From: JANMCE01 sp031410595
GTDB taxonomy: Bacteria; Actinomycetota; Acidimicrobiia; Acidimicrobiales; Ilumatobacteraceae
Direction of reading: 5' to 3'
DNA: 64,000 bases
NCBI GenBank assembly: GCA_031410595.1
Contig: JANNZM010000012.1
Coordinates: 1 to 64,000 of the forward strand
The position numbers and the translations under genes were made by a program. Positions 44,028 to 51,103 of this stretch are shown one piece after another. Numbering within the stretch: position 1 is the stretch's first letter; each line of letters opens with the position of its first letter. Under the pieces are notes generated by a model. That model made no database searches and was not told the DNA's origin. It worked only from the letters and a program-made list of their open reading frames with translations.

Positions 44028-44762
44028 GTGCGGAAATATGTGTCTCTTTACGGGACCGGCGGACACGCAATCGTCGTGCTTGACGCCGTTGTCGCGAGTG
44101 GCGATGTCGTTCACGCGGTCTTTGACGACCGACGTGGTGACCGTTTCTTTGCCGGGCTGAAAGTTCGGCCAGGCGTGGGTCTGGCTGGACATACATCGTT
44201 CGACCCATCGAGTGCACCGGTCATCGTGTGCGTCGGCCACAACGCGGCGCGCGCCGACATTGCCGCGATGCTGCCCGTGACGTTCGCGACGGCCCGCCAC
44301 CCGAAGGCAGTCGTCGCCCCTGATGTCACACTCGGCGAAGGGAGCATCATCCTTCACGGCGCAATTGTGCTGCCCGGAACCAAGCTCGCGCGGCATGTGA
44401 TCGTGAATACCATGGCGGCCGTGGGTGCCGATTGCACGCTGGGCGACTTCTCTCATATCTCGCCACAAGCCGCTCTGGGCGAACGGGTCATTGTGGGCGC
44501 GGGAAGCCATGTTGGGGCGCGTGCGATCATCGCTGCCGGGGTGCGCATTGGCGAGTGGAGCACGATCGGTGCCGGCGCGGTGGTGGAGCACGACGTGGCC
44601 GACAACACGACCGTTGTCGGCAACCCGGCTCGTGTCGTGGTCGGACGTTCCGGTCAACCTCGCCCGACCGGTGCACGCGTGCCGGCTCCGCTGGAACGCG
44701 CAGTCCGTCTGGAGCCGAGCGACTACGAGGATGCGCCGAGAAGACCTAGCGGGTCGGCGTAG
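44028..44762 (+). CDS. NeuD-like sugar O-acyltransferase
   Basis: A 244-residue acetyltransferase of the NeuD/PglD family. The N-terminal Rossmann-like part starts VSLYGTGGHAIVVLDAV; the C-terminal left-handed beta-helix is made of hexapeptide repeats (about 100-200: APDVTLGEGSIILHGAIV, VGADCTLGDFSHISP). Such enzymes acetylate UDP-sugar amines or sialic acid for surface glycans; no other glycan gene is adjacent, so the substrate is unknown. GTG 44028 has AAGGAG 10 nt upstream. Its 3' end overlaps the convergent ald gene by 40 bp. Confidence 0.75.
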   Translation: MRKYVSLYGTGGHAIVVLDAVVASGDVVHAVFDDRRGDRFFAGLKVRPGVGLAGHTSFDPSSAPVIVCVGHNAARADIAAMLPVTFATARHPKAVVAPDVTLGEGSIILHGAIVLPGTKLARHVIVNTMAAVGADCTLGDFSHISPQAALGERVIVGAGSHVGARAIIAAGVRIGEWSTIGAGAVVEHDVADNTTVVGNPARVVVGRSGQPRPTGARVPAPLERAVRLEPSDYEDAPRRPSGSA

Positions 44763-45856
44763 TCCATCGACAATGCTTCTGCGACCGGCGCATTCGTTAC
44801 GTGACCGCCAATGGTGTTGAATCCGTGCACCAAGGAGGCGTCGCGTTGAATGGCTCCTGACGGCCCATGCACAGCCACTTCCAACTGGTACGGCAGGGTG
44901 GCGTTGGTGAGCGCGTAGGTGCTGGTGTGCGGTACCGCGCCGGGCATGTTGCCCACGCCGTAGTGCAGCACGCCGTGAAGCGTGTAGACGGGGTCGGTAT
45001 GCGTCGTCTCATGGATCGTCTCGATGCAGCCACCCTGGTCAATGGCAACGTCGACGATGACCGCTCCCGGCTTCATACTGCGCACCATGTCTTCGGTCAC
45101 CACGACGGGCGCTCGGCCGCCTGCAACCAAGACGGCCCCGATCACTAGGTCGGCGTCAGCCAAGTTGCGTTCGATCGCGCCGCGGTTGGAAGCGAGGGTG
45201 ACGATGCGCCCCTTCTGGATCTGATCGACCCAACGCAGCCGATCGAGGTTCTTGTCGAACAACACCACCTCGGCTTCCATACCCGCCGCGATCCATGCCG
45301 AGTTCCATCCGACGTTGCCAGCACCGAGCACGACGACCTTGGCCGGACGCACACCGGGTGCTCCGCCCATCAACACGCCACGTCCACCGTTGTGACGTTC
45401 GAGGTAGTGCGCGCCCATCTGCGGAGCGAGTCGCCCCGCTACTTCACTCATGGGCGCCAGCAGTGGCAGGGCGCCGGTGTCGAGCTGCACCGTCTCGTAC
45501 GCAATGCCCGTCGTGCCCGCGGCGATCAATGCCTTCGCCACCTCGGGGTATGCCGCTAGGTGCAGGTAGGTGAACAGCGTGAGGTCGGCGCGAAGGAAGC
45601 CGAATTCCTCGGCTTTGGGCTCTTTCACCTTCACGACCATCTGCTGGGCCCAGGCATCTCCTGCGGTCGGCACAATGGTGGCGCCGGCGGCTGCGTAGTC
45701 GGCGTCGGAAATGCTGGCGCCCTCCCCCGCGTGGGTTTCGACGAATACCTCGATGCCGTGGCGTTCGAACTCCCGCACCCCATCGGGCGTCATGGCGACA
45801 CGGTGTTCAGCGGTCTTGACTTCCTTGGGGACTCCAACGGTGCGCAGTGCGGTCAT
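44723..45856 (-). CDS. ald: Alanine dehydrogenase
   Basis: NAD-dependent alanine dehydrogenase, 377 residues, interconverting L-alanine and pyruvate plus ammonia. The start GVPKEVKTAEHRVAMTPDG, the NAD-binding VVLGAGNVGWNSAWIA and the DVAIDQGGCIETIHETTHTDPVY segment are diagnostic. ATG 45856 is preferred over ATG 45865 because CAGGAT lies 7 nt before it. Mycobacterial ald is controlled by the divergent Lrp-type regulator AldR; here only a remnant of such a gene lies divergently upstream. Confidence 0.93.
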   Translation of the reverse strand: MTALRTVGVPKEVKTAEHRVAMTPDGVREFERHGIEVFVETHAGEGASISDADYAAAGATIVPTAGDAWAQQMVVKVKEPKAEEFGFLRADLTLFTYLHLAAYPEVAKALIAAGTTGIAYETVQLDTGALPLLAPMSEVAGRLAPQMGAHYLERHNGGRGVLMGGAPGVRPAKVVVLGAGNVGWNSAWIAAGMEAEVVLFDKNLDRLRWVDQIQKGRIVTLASNRGAIERNLADADLVIGAVLVAGGRAPVVVTEDMVRSMKPGAVIVDVAIDQGGCIETIHETTHTDPVYTLHGVLHYGVGNMPGAVPHTSTYALTNATLPYQLEVAVHGPSGAIQRDASLVHGFNTIGGHVTNAPVAEALSMDYADPLGLLGASS

Positions 45857-45863
45857 GAATCCC

Positions 45864-45869
45864 ATCCTG
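45864..45869 (-). promoter_or_regulatory. -10 box (CAGGAT) of a probable leaderless ald promoter
   Basis: On the minus strand CAGGAT lies 7 nt before ATG 45856, the same geometry as the other leaderless promoters of the window, though the first base deviates from T. Confidence 0.4.
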
Positions 45870-45870
45870 C

Positions 45871-45981
45871 CTCATCGGGCGCGAGGAGGTCACCTTCGCT
45901 GCATATGTCACCGGCAAGTCCGACTACACCCTCATCGTCGACTGCAACCCTCGTCGCACCATCTGGTCGGGTGGTGTGTAG
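45871..45981 (+). pseudogene. Remnant of an Lrp/AsnC-family regulator beside ald
   Basis: An open stretch on the + strand reads L-I-G-R-E-E-V-T-F-A-A-Y-V-T-G-K-S-D-Y-T then LIVDC to a TAG at 45979. The pattern E-V-x5-V-T-G-x2-D-Y-x-L-x-V is the conserved core of the Lrp/AsnC effector domain. Neither the N-terminal helix-turn-helix nor the rest of the effector domain is present. It lies divergently from ald, exactly where mycobacteria carry aldR. I read it as a decayed aldR-like gene; a chance match cannot be fully excluded because only about 20 residues are informative. Confidence 0.4.
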
Positions 45982-46000
45982 CCGGCCTACCGCTGGCTCG

Positions 46001-48364
46001 TTAACTTGCAGTCGTTGCGTAAAGGGTGTTGCGGCGGACGAGGCGACGGCAGAGGGGAGCAACAACAGCCGAGAACGAATCCTCGGTCATCTTCTGACCG
46101 TGAATGGCACCGGCGGCGCGGCTGATGTTTTCGTCCATCAGTGTGCCGCCGAGATCATTCACGCCAGCAAGCAGAAGCTGTTGCACACCGGGTACGCCAA
46201 TCTTGACCCATGAGGCCTGCACATTGTTGATGAGACCTCGATAAGCGAGACGGCCAACGGCATGCAGCAGGATCGTCTCTCGGAACGTCGGCCCGCGACG
46301 GGCCTTGCGTTGCAGATAGATCGGCGAGGCCATGTGCACAAACGGCAGCGGGATGTACTCGGTGAATCCACCGGTGCGCCTTTGCACCTCGCGGGTGCGG
46401 GCGATGTGGCGGGCCCAGTGGATAGGCCGCTCGATGGAGCCAGCCATGATGGTGACGTTGGAACGAAGACCAACACCGTGCGCGACCTCATGGATGTTGA
46501 GCCACTCGTCCGTGGTGACTTTGTCGGAACATAAGATGGTCCTCGGTTCTTCATCAAGGATCTCAGCCGCGGTCCCGGGCAGTGATCGCAAACCGGCATC
46601 CATCAGTCGACGCAGATACTTCTCCAACGGTTCACCCAGGCGTTTGGCACCCTCATTCACTTCAAGCGCGGTGAAGGCGTGCACGTGCATGTCGGGCGCC
46701 GCGTCCTTTACGGCGTGGCACACATCGATGTAGTAGTCGCCATCAAAGCTCGGGTGAATACCGCCCTGCAGCGTCACTTCGGTGGCACCAAGTTCCCACG
46801 CTTCACGCACTCGGTTCTGAATGTCGTCGAGGGTCAGGAGGTACGGCGTGCCGCGCAGGTTGAGCGAAACCTTGCCTTTGGCGAACCCACAGAACTTGCA
46901 CTTGAAGGTACAAACGTTGGTGTAGTTGATGTTGCGGTTATGGACCCACGTGACGTCGTCGCCCACCACTTCACGGCGCAATTCATCCGCCGCGTTGGCG
47001 ATGGCCACCACCTCATTTCCACGGGCCTCAAACAGGGCCACCATCTGCTCGATGCCCAGTTCTTCACCTGCACCAAAACCTTGCAGCGCCTCGGCAACCG
47101 CGCCCCGAACGGGGCGGGCGGGCGCTGGCAGGAGCGTGGGCGGATGCGCATTCCAGCCCGAGTACCACTGTGTGGACAGGTCCCCCACCAGAATGACGTC
47201 GGCGCCGTCGCCACTATCACGGGTGCCGGATACCTGCTCCGGAAAGTGGCTGCCCGGGTCATCACGACCGAGGCCCTCGGCGTCACTTCGATCGAGCACC
47301 GCGAAGCGTAGTGACGGATCAATCCATTGCTCGGGGCCGGTCAGTTTGTCGGTGATGAACTCGGGATAAGCGGTCAAGCGGGGCGCCATGGTGAAACCGC
47401 GGGCTTCGGTGACGTCACGAAGTCGATCCAGTTCTGGCCAGGGCCGCTCGGGGTTGACGTGATCGGCAGTTACTGGTGAAACGCCACCCCAATCGTCGAT
47501 GCCAGTATCGAGCAGAATCCCAAAGTCATCGGACAGGTTCGGTGGTGCCTGCAGGTGAATGGATGCCGGCAAGATCAGACGGGCTACAGCGATGGTCCAC
47601 AAGAATTCATCGGGCGGACATGCCGGAGCGTTGCGCATTCCGCTGATGAGTTTGGGCAGGAAGTTCTGAATGATCACTTCCTGCACATGGCCATGACGCG
47701 CATGGCTGGCTGCAATGGCACGAAGACCGTCAAGACGATCTTGGCGTGAGTCACCAATGCCGACCAGCAGGCCCGTGGTGAATGGGATACCCAACTCGCC
47801 CGCAGCTTCGAGCGTGGCGAGGCGCCGCTCAGGGATCTTGTCGGGCGCGCCACGGTGACACGCCAGGTCGGAATTGATCGACTCGATCATCATCCCCTGG
47901 CTCACCGATACCTTGCGGAGCAGGCCGAGTTCTTCTGATGTCAGCGCTCCGGCATTGGCGTGCGGCAACAGGCCCGTCTCGGTGACCACCATCTTGCACA
48001 TGGCGGCCAGGTACTCCACCGTTGACGCATAGCCGTGATCGCTTAGCCACTGACGGGCCACGTCGTAGCGAAGTTCGGGTCGTTCGCCAAGCGTGAACAG
48101 TGCCTCATGGCAACCGGCCTCGGCTCCGGCACGAGCGATGGCCAGCACTTTCGCGGGCGACAGGTACGGGCTGGCCACCCGAGCTGGCGGCTGGGCGAAG
48201 GTGCAATAGTCACACGTGTCCCGACACAGGAACGTCAGCGGAATGAACACCTTGGGCGAAAACGTGATGCGAGTTCCGGTGCGCGCATCACGCACGGAAC
48301 ATGCCTCGGCCATTAACTTCGCAAGCGGTCGAGTTAGCAGCGCAACGTCATCCAATGGCGACAT
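46001..48364 (-). CDS. fbiC: FbiC, fused CofG-CofH Fo synthase
   Basis: 7,8-didemethyl-8-hydroxy-5-deazariboflavin (Fo) synthase, 787 residues, two radical SAM domains in one chain. The CofG half has C47, C51 and C54 (CRDTCDYC), the CofH half C485, C489 and C492 (CTFKCKFC). It joins 5-amino-6-ribitylamino-uracil with tyrosine to give Fo, the chromophore of coenzyme F420. The fused form is typical of actinobacteria. TAGGGT lies 6 nt before the ATG. The divergent neighbours ribD and ribA supply the pathway to its uracil substrate. Confidence 0.93.
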   Translation of the reverse strand: MSPLDDVALLTRPLAKLMAEACSVRDARTGTRITFSPKVFIPLTFLCRDTCDYCTFAQPPARVASPYLSPAKVLAIARAGAEAGCHEALFTLGERPELRYDVARQWLSDHGYASTVEYLAAMCKMVVTETGLLPHANAGALTSEELGLLRKVSVSQGMMIESINSDLACHRGAPDKIPERRLATLEAAGELGIPFTTGLLVGIGDSRQDRLDGLRAIAASHARHGHVQEVIIQNFLPKLISGMRNAPACPPDEFLWTIAVARLILPASIHLQAPPNLSDDFGILLDTGIDDWGGVSPVTADHVNPERPWPELDRLRDVTEARGFTMAPRLTAYPEFITDKLTGPEQWIDPSLRFAVLDRSDAEGLGRDDPGSHFPEQVSGTRDSGDGADVILVGDLSTQWYSGWNAHPPTLLPAPARPVRGAVAEALQGFGAGEELGIEQMVALFEARGNEVVAIANAADELRREVVGDDVTWVHNRNINYTNVCTFKCKFCGFAKGKVSLNLRGTPYLLTLDDIQNRVREAWELGATEVTLQGGIHPSFDGDYYIDVCHAVKDAAPDMHVHAFTALEVNEGAKRLGEPLEKYLRRLMDAGLRSLPGTAAEILDEEPRTILCSDKVTTDEWLNIHEVAHGVGLRSNVTIMAGSIERPIHWARHIARTREVQRRTGGFTEYIPLPFVHMASPIYLQRKARRGPTFRETILLHAVGRLAYRGLINNVQASWVKIGVPGVQQLLLAGVNDLGGTLMDENISRAAGAIHGQKMTEDSFSAVVAPLCRRLVRRNTLYATTAS

Positions 48365-48420
48365 TCGGTCACCCTAACCGGAGTGAGTGTCAATTGCGAA
48401 CCCACTGTTAAGCTTGCTCC
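48365..48420. promoter_or_regulatory. Divergent leaderless promoters of fbiC and hxlR-ribD-ribA
   Basis: Only 56 bp separate the starts. On the minus strand TAGGGT (48371-48376) is 6 nt before ATG 48364; on the plus strand TAAGCT (48409-48414) is 6 nt before ATG 48421. The HxlR-type regulator encoded at 48421 is the obvious candidate to bind here and control both arms. Confidence 0.5.
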
Positions 48421-48846
48421 ATGGATGAAGCCCTCAGCGACGCCGGGATAGAAGCCGTTGCCTCGGTCGTGGGTGACCGCTGGTCGATGCTGGTCGTGCG
48501 GAACGTGTTTCGCGGCATACGCCGATTCGACGCCCTGTGCGACGAACTCCAGATATCACGGCCGGTGCTGGCCAATCGTTTGCAGAAGCTGGTCGATGTT
48601 GGCGTGCTCGAACGGGTGCCCTATCAAACCAATCCACCGCGCTGCGACTATCGCCTCACGCCAGCGGGCATCGACCTGTCCCCCGCGCTCGTTGCCCTGC
48701 TGCGATGGGGAGACGACTGGTTTGGTGACGGTGCCCGTTCGGCAGTGCTGGTGCACGCTGGTTGTGGCAGCGAATTCGAGCAGGCGTTCTGGTGCTCCAC
48801 CTGCCATTGCACATTCGGCCCAGGCGAGATCCGGTCCGGCTCGTGA
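48421..48846 (+). CDS. HxlR-family transcriptional regulator
   Basis: A 141-residue winged-helix regulator of the HxlR family. The motif V-G-D-R-W-S-M-L-V-V-R (about residue 17-27) and the recognition region ISRPVLANRLQKLVDVGVLER are diagnostic, with YRLTPAG after the wing. A C-terminal CSTCHC cluster could bind metal or sense thiol stress; HxlR proteins often sense reactive aldehydes or quinones. Its stop overlaps the ribD start, so the regulator and the riboflavin genes are co-expressed, and fbiC lies divergent. Confidence 0.85.
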   Translation: MDEALSDAGIEAVASVVGDRWSMLVVRNVFRGIRRFDALCDELQISRPVLANRLQKLVDVGVLERVPYQTNPPRCDYRLTPAGIDLSPALVALLRWGDDWFGDGARSAVLVHAGCGSEFEQAFWCSTCHCTFGPGEIRSGS

Positions 48847-49829
48847 CCAACGATGAGCAACACATGGCCCGCGCCATTCAGGTCGCGGCAGGCGTGCGCT
48901 GCCACACGTCGCCTAACCCGTGGGTGGGCTGCGTGATCGTGACCAACAGCGGTGAGATCTTCGAGGGTGCCACTGCTGTTCCGGGAGGCCCGCACGCCGA
49001 GGCGACAGCGTTGCGCTTGGCCGACGCAAAGGCGGCCGGGGCCACGCTCTACACCACCCTCGAGCCGTGCTCGCATCACGGTCGCACTCCGCCGTGTAAT
49101 AGTGCGGTTATCGCTGCCGGAGTGCGCCGAGTGGTCGTTGGCATCGAGGACCCTGACCACCTGGTTGCAGGCCGAGGAATCACCGAGCTCCGCTCAGCGG
49201 GCATCGAGGTCACCGTTGGCATCCTGGCCGATGACGTCACCGAACAGTTGCGCCCCTATCTCACTCACCGTCGAACCGGTCGGCCCTTCGTGGTGTTGAA
49301 GATGGCGTCCACACTTGATGGCCGCACTGCTGCCCCCGACGGCACCAGCCAATGGATCACCTCAGCCGATGCGCGAGCCGCGGTCCATCAACTTCGGGCC
49401 GAGAGTGACGCAGTGTGCGTGGGTGCCGGGACTGTTCGGGTCGACAATCCAACCCTTACGGTCCGATCGTTTTCTGGCCCGAAGCCGCGGCGCATCGTGC
49501 TCGGCAAAGCCCCGGCAGACGCCGCCGTGCATCCCTGCGTGGAGTGGGGTGGCCCACTGCCCGAGCTGCTCGATCATCTCGGCTCCGAAGGGGTGCTGCA
49601 ACTGCTGGTGGAGGGTGGCGCATCGGTTGCGGCATCGTTCCATCGTGAGCGACTTGTGGACCGTTACATCATGCACGTGGCCCCGGCGTTCTTCGGCGGT
49701 AACGATGCCCGACCGTTGTTCGATGGCCTCGGCGCTGCGACCATGGCGGACCTGTGGCGGGGCCGATTCTGTTCGAGCCGCCTAGTGGGCGATGACATCG
49801 AACTGGTCATGGATCGAGTCAGCGCATGA
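48843..49829 (+). CDS. ribD: RibD, bifunctional diaminohydroxyphosphoribosylaminopyrimidine deaminase/reductase
   Basis: A 328-residue fusion of a deaminase (about 1-145; zinc site H51-A-E53 and PCSHHGRTPPC with C76 and C85) and a reductase (about 150-328; DGRTAAPDGTSQWIT). It catalyses two middle steps of riboflavin synthesis, leading to ribitylamino-uracil phosphate. The GTG start overlaps the hxlR stop, and the ribA start overlaps its own stop by 4 bp, so all three are translationally coupled. Confidence 0.93.
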   Translation: MTNDEQHMARAIQVAAGVRCHTSPNPWVGCVIVTNSGEIFEGATAVPGGPHAEATALRLADAKAAGATLYTTLEPCSHHGRTPPCNSAVIAAGVRRVVVGIEDPDHLVAGRGITELRSAGIEVTVGILADDVTEQLRPYLTHRRTGRPFVVLKMASTLDGRTAAPDGTSQWITSADARAAVHQLRAESDAVCVGAGTVRVDNPTLTVRSFSGPKPRRIVLGKAPADAAVHPCVEWGGPLPELLDHLGSEGVLQLLVEGGASVAASFHRERLVDRYIMHVAPAFFGGNDARPLFDGLGAATMADLWRGRFCSSRLVGDDIELVMDRVSA

Positions 49830-50407
49830 TTACCCGCATCGGTTCATCCATCGTCCTCACCACATGGGGCGCCTTTCAGTGTGTCGCTTACGCAAGCGCA
49901 ACCGGGATGGAACACGTTGCCTTTGTTCGTGGAGACGTGCGCGACGGACCACCGCCGCTGGTGCGTGTTCATAGTGAGTGCCTGACCGGCGACGTGTTTG
50001 GTTCGGCTCGGTGTGACTGCGGTCCGCAACTCAGTCTGGCGATGCAACGAATCGCCGATTACGAGCGCGGCGTGCTGGTGTATCTGCGCGGGCACGAAGG
50101 TCGAGGCATCGGTATCGGCCAAAAGATCCGCGCCTACGCGTTGCAGGATGACGGGCTCGACACGGTGGATGCCAACCTTGCCCTGGGCCTTCCCATCGAC
50201 AGCCGCAGCTATCAGGATGCGGCTCAGATCCTGGCCGACCTTGGCATCCGCACGGTGCAGCTCATGACCAACAATCCGCATAAGTCCGAATCGCTCAGCG
50301 ACCACGGCATCACCGTGCTTGAACAAGTGCCGATCCACATCGTGCCCACCGAACACAACGCGTCATATCTCCTCACCAAACAACAACGTATGCGTCACCT
50401 CGCTTAA
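49826..50407 (+). CDS. ribA: GTP cyclohydrolase II
   Basis: A 193-residue stand-alone GTP cyclohydrolase II, the first step from GTP in riboflavin synthesis. Zinc cysteines are C52, C63 and C65 (HSECLTGDVFGSARCDC), and RGHEGRGIGIGQKI carries catalytic residues. It is not fused to a DHBP synthase domain (RibB), unlike many actinobacterial RibBA proteins. With RibD it provides the route to the uracil intermediate used by FbiC; no ribB, ribE or ribH accompanies it, which suggests an F420-directed set. Confidence 0.94.
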   Translation: MITRIGSSIVLTTWGAFQCVAYASATGMEHVAFVRGDVRDGPPPLVRVHSECLTGDVFGSARCDCGPQLSLAMQRIADYERGVLVYLRGHEGRGIGIGQKIRAYALQDDGLDTVDANLALGLPIDSRSYQDAAQILADLGIRTVQLMTNNPHKSESLSDHGITVLEQVPIHIVPTEHNASYLLTKQQRMRHLA

Positions 50408-50445
50408 GCAGCTCTTCGAAGTTGAGCGCGTTGTGATGCTCTGCC

Positions 50446-50832
50446 TCAGCGAGCCGAAAGCAGGGTAACGGTCACCAGGCCCACGGCAAGATCAACAAGA
50501 TCTCGATTCGTTGTGACGAGTGGAATCTCCAACGTCAAGGCAAGCGCTACCGGGCTCAGAAGTGAGACGTCGATATCGGGGTCGGCACGCGAGGCCAGGT
50601 GCACAAGCTGCGCCGCCATCGTGTTGAATGGGTACCAGTTCAGCACTGCATTCTGTACCTCGGCGAGGTCCGACAACATGGGACCTACTCGACCATCGTG
50701 CTTGACTCGCAGGAACTCCACAACCTCGGCCATGAGCGCATCGGGAGCGACAATGACATCAGCTGAGGGCGGCGGACCATTTACCAATCCGACCCACCGG
50801 AGCAGCGCCCCGAGGTCGGCAACGACGATCAA
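50446..50832 (-). CDS. vapC: PIN-domain toxin (VapC-like)
   Basis: A 128-residue PIN-domain protein, expected to be an RNase toxin. The N-terminal VVADLGALLRW carries the first acidic residue (D6) and V-T-T-N-R-D-L-V-D the last acidic pair; a further acidic residue lies in LMAEVVEFLRVK. The start overlaps the antitoxin stop by 4 bp (ATGA). The fold is intact and the length is normal. Target RNA unknown. Confidence 0.75.
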   Translation of the reverse strand: MIVVADLGALLRWVGLVNGPPPSADVIVAPDALMAEVVEFLRVKHDGRVGPMLSDLAEVQNAVLNWYPFNTMAAQLVHLASRADPDIDVSLLSPVALALTLEIPLVTTNRDLVDLAVGLVTVTLLSAR

Positions 50833-51062
50833 GCAGGCCGCCGTCGGAGTCGCTGGGTGTAGTAACGATCAAAGTCGTCGGACGACATCGCCGAGCCGAG
50901 ATTGGCGGTGCGCCGGGCGAGCAACTCAGCCGGCGAGGCCAGCGAAGCCACCCGATCGAGGCTCTGTCGTACCCACTCACTAACCGAGACCCCCTCCGCC
51001 TCTGCCTGCTCCGCAAGCCGCGCGGCCACAGCCTCATCGAGGTTTCGCACGTTCAGTTGCAT
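50829..51062 (-). CDS. vapB: Ribbon-helix-helix antitoxin (FitA/VapB-like)
   Basis: A 77-residue antitoxin with an N-terminal ribbon-helix-helix domain (MQLNVRNLDEAVAARLAEQA, then EGVSVSEWVRQSLDRVA) and a C-terminal toxin-binding tail. It is followed by the PIN toxin with a 4-bp overlap. A palindrome overlaps its start codon and -10 box. Confidence 0.75.
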   Translation of the reverse strand: MQLNVRNLDEAVAARLAEQAEAEGVSVSEWVRQSLDRVASLASPAELLARRTANLGSAMSSDDFDRYYTQRLRRRPA

Positions 51063-51075
51063 AGCACAATGCTAT
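51060..51075 (-). promoter_or_regulatory. Promoter-operator of the VapBC-like pair
   Basis: The perfect palindrome ATAGCA-TTG-TGCTAT (51061-51075 read on the minus strand) covers the -10 box TAGCAT (51069-51074), which is 6 nt before ATG 51062, and runs into the start codon. The arrangement mirrors that of the MazEF-like pair at 33471. Confidence 0.55.
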
Positions 51076-51103
51076 ACGAACGTGTAGCAACTCGCAGCGA
51101 GTC

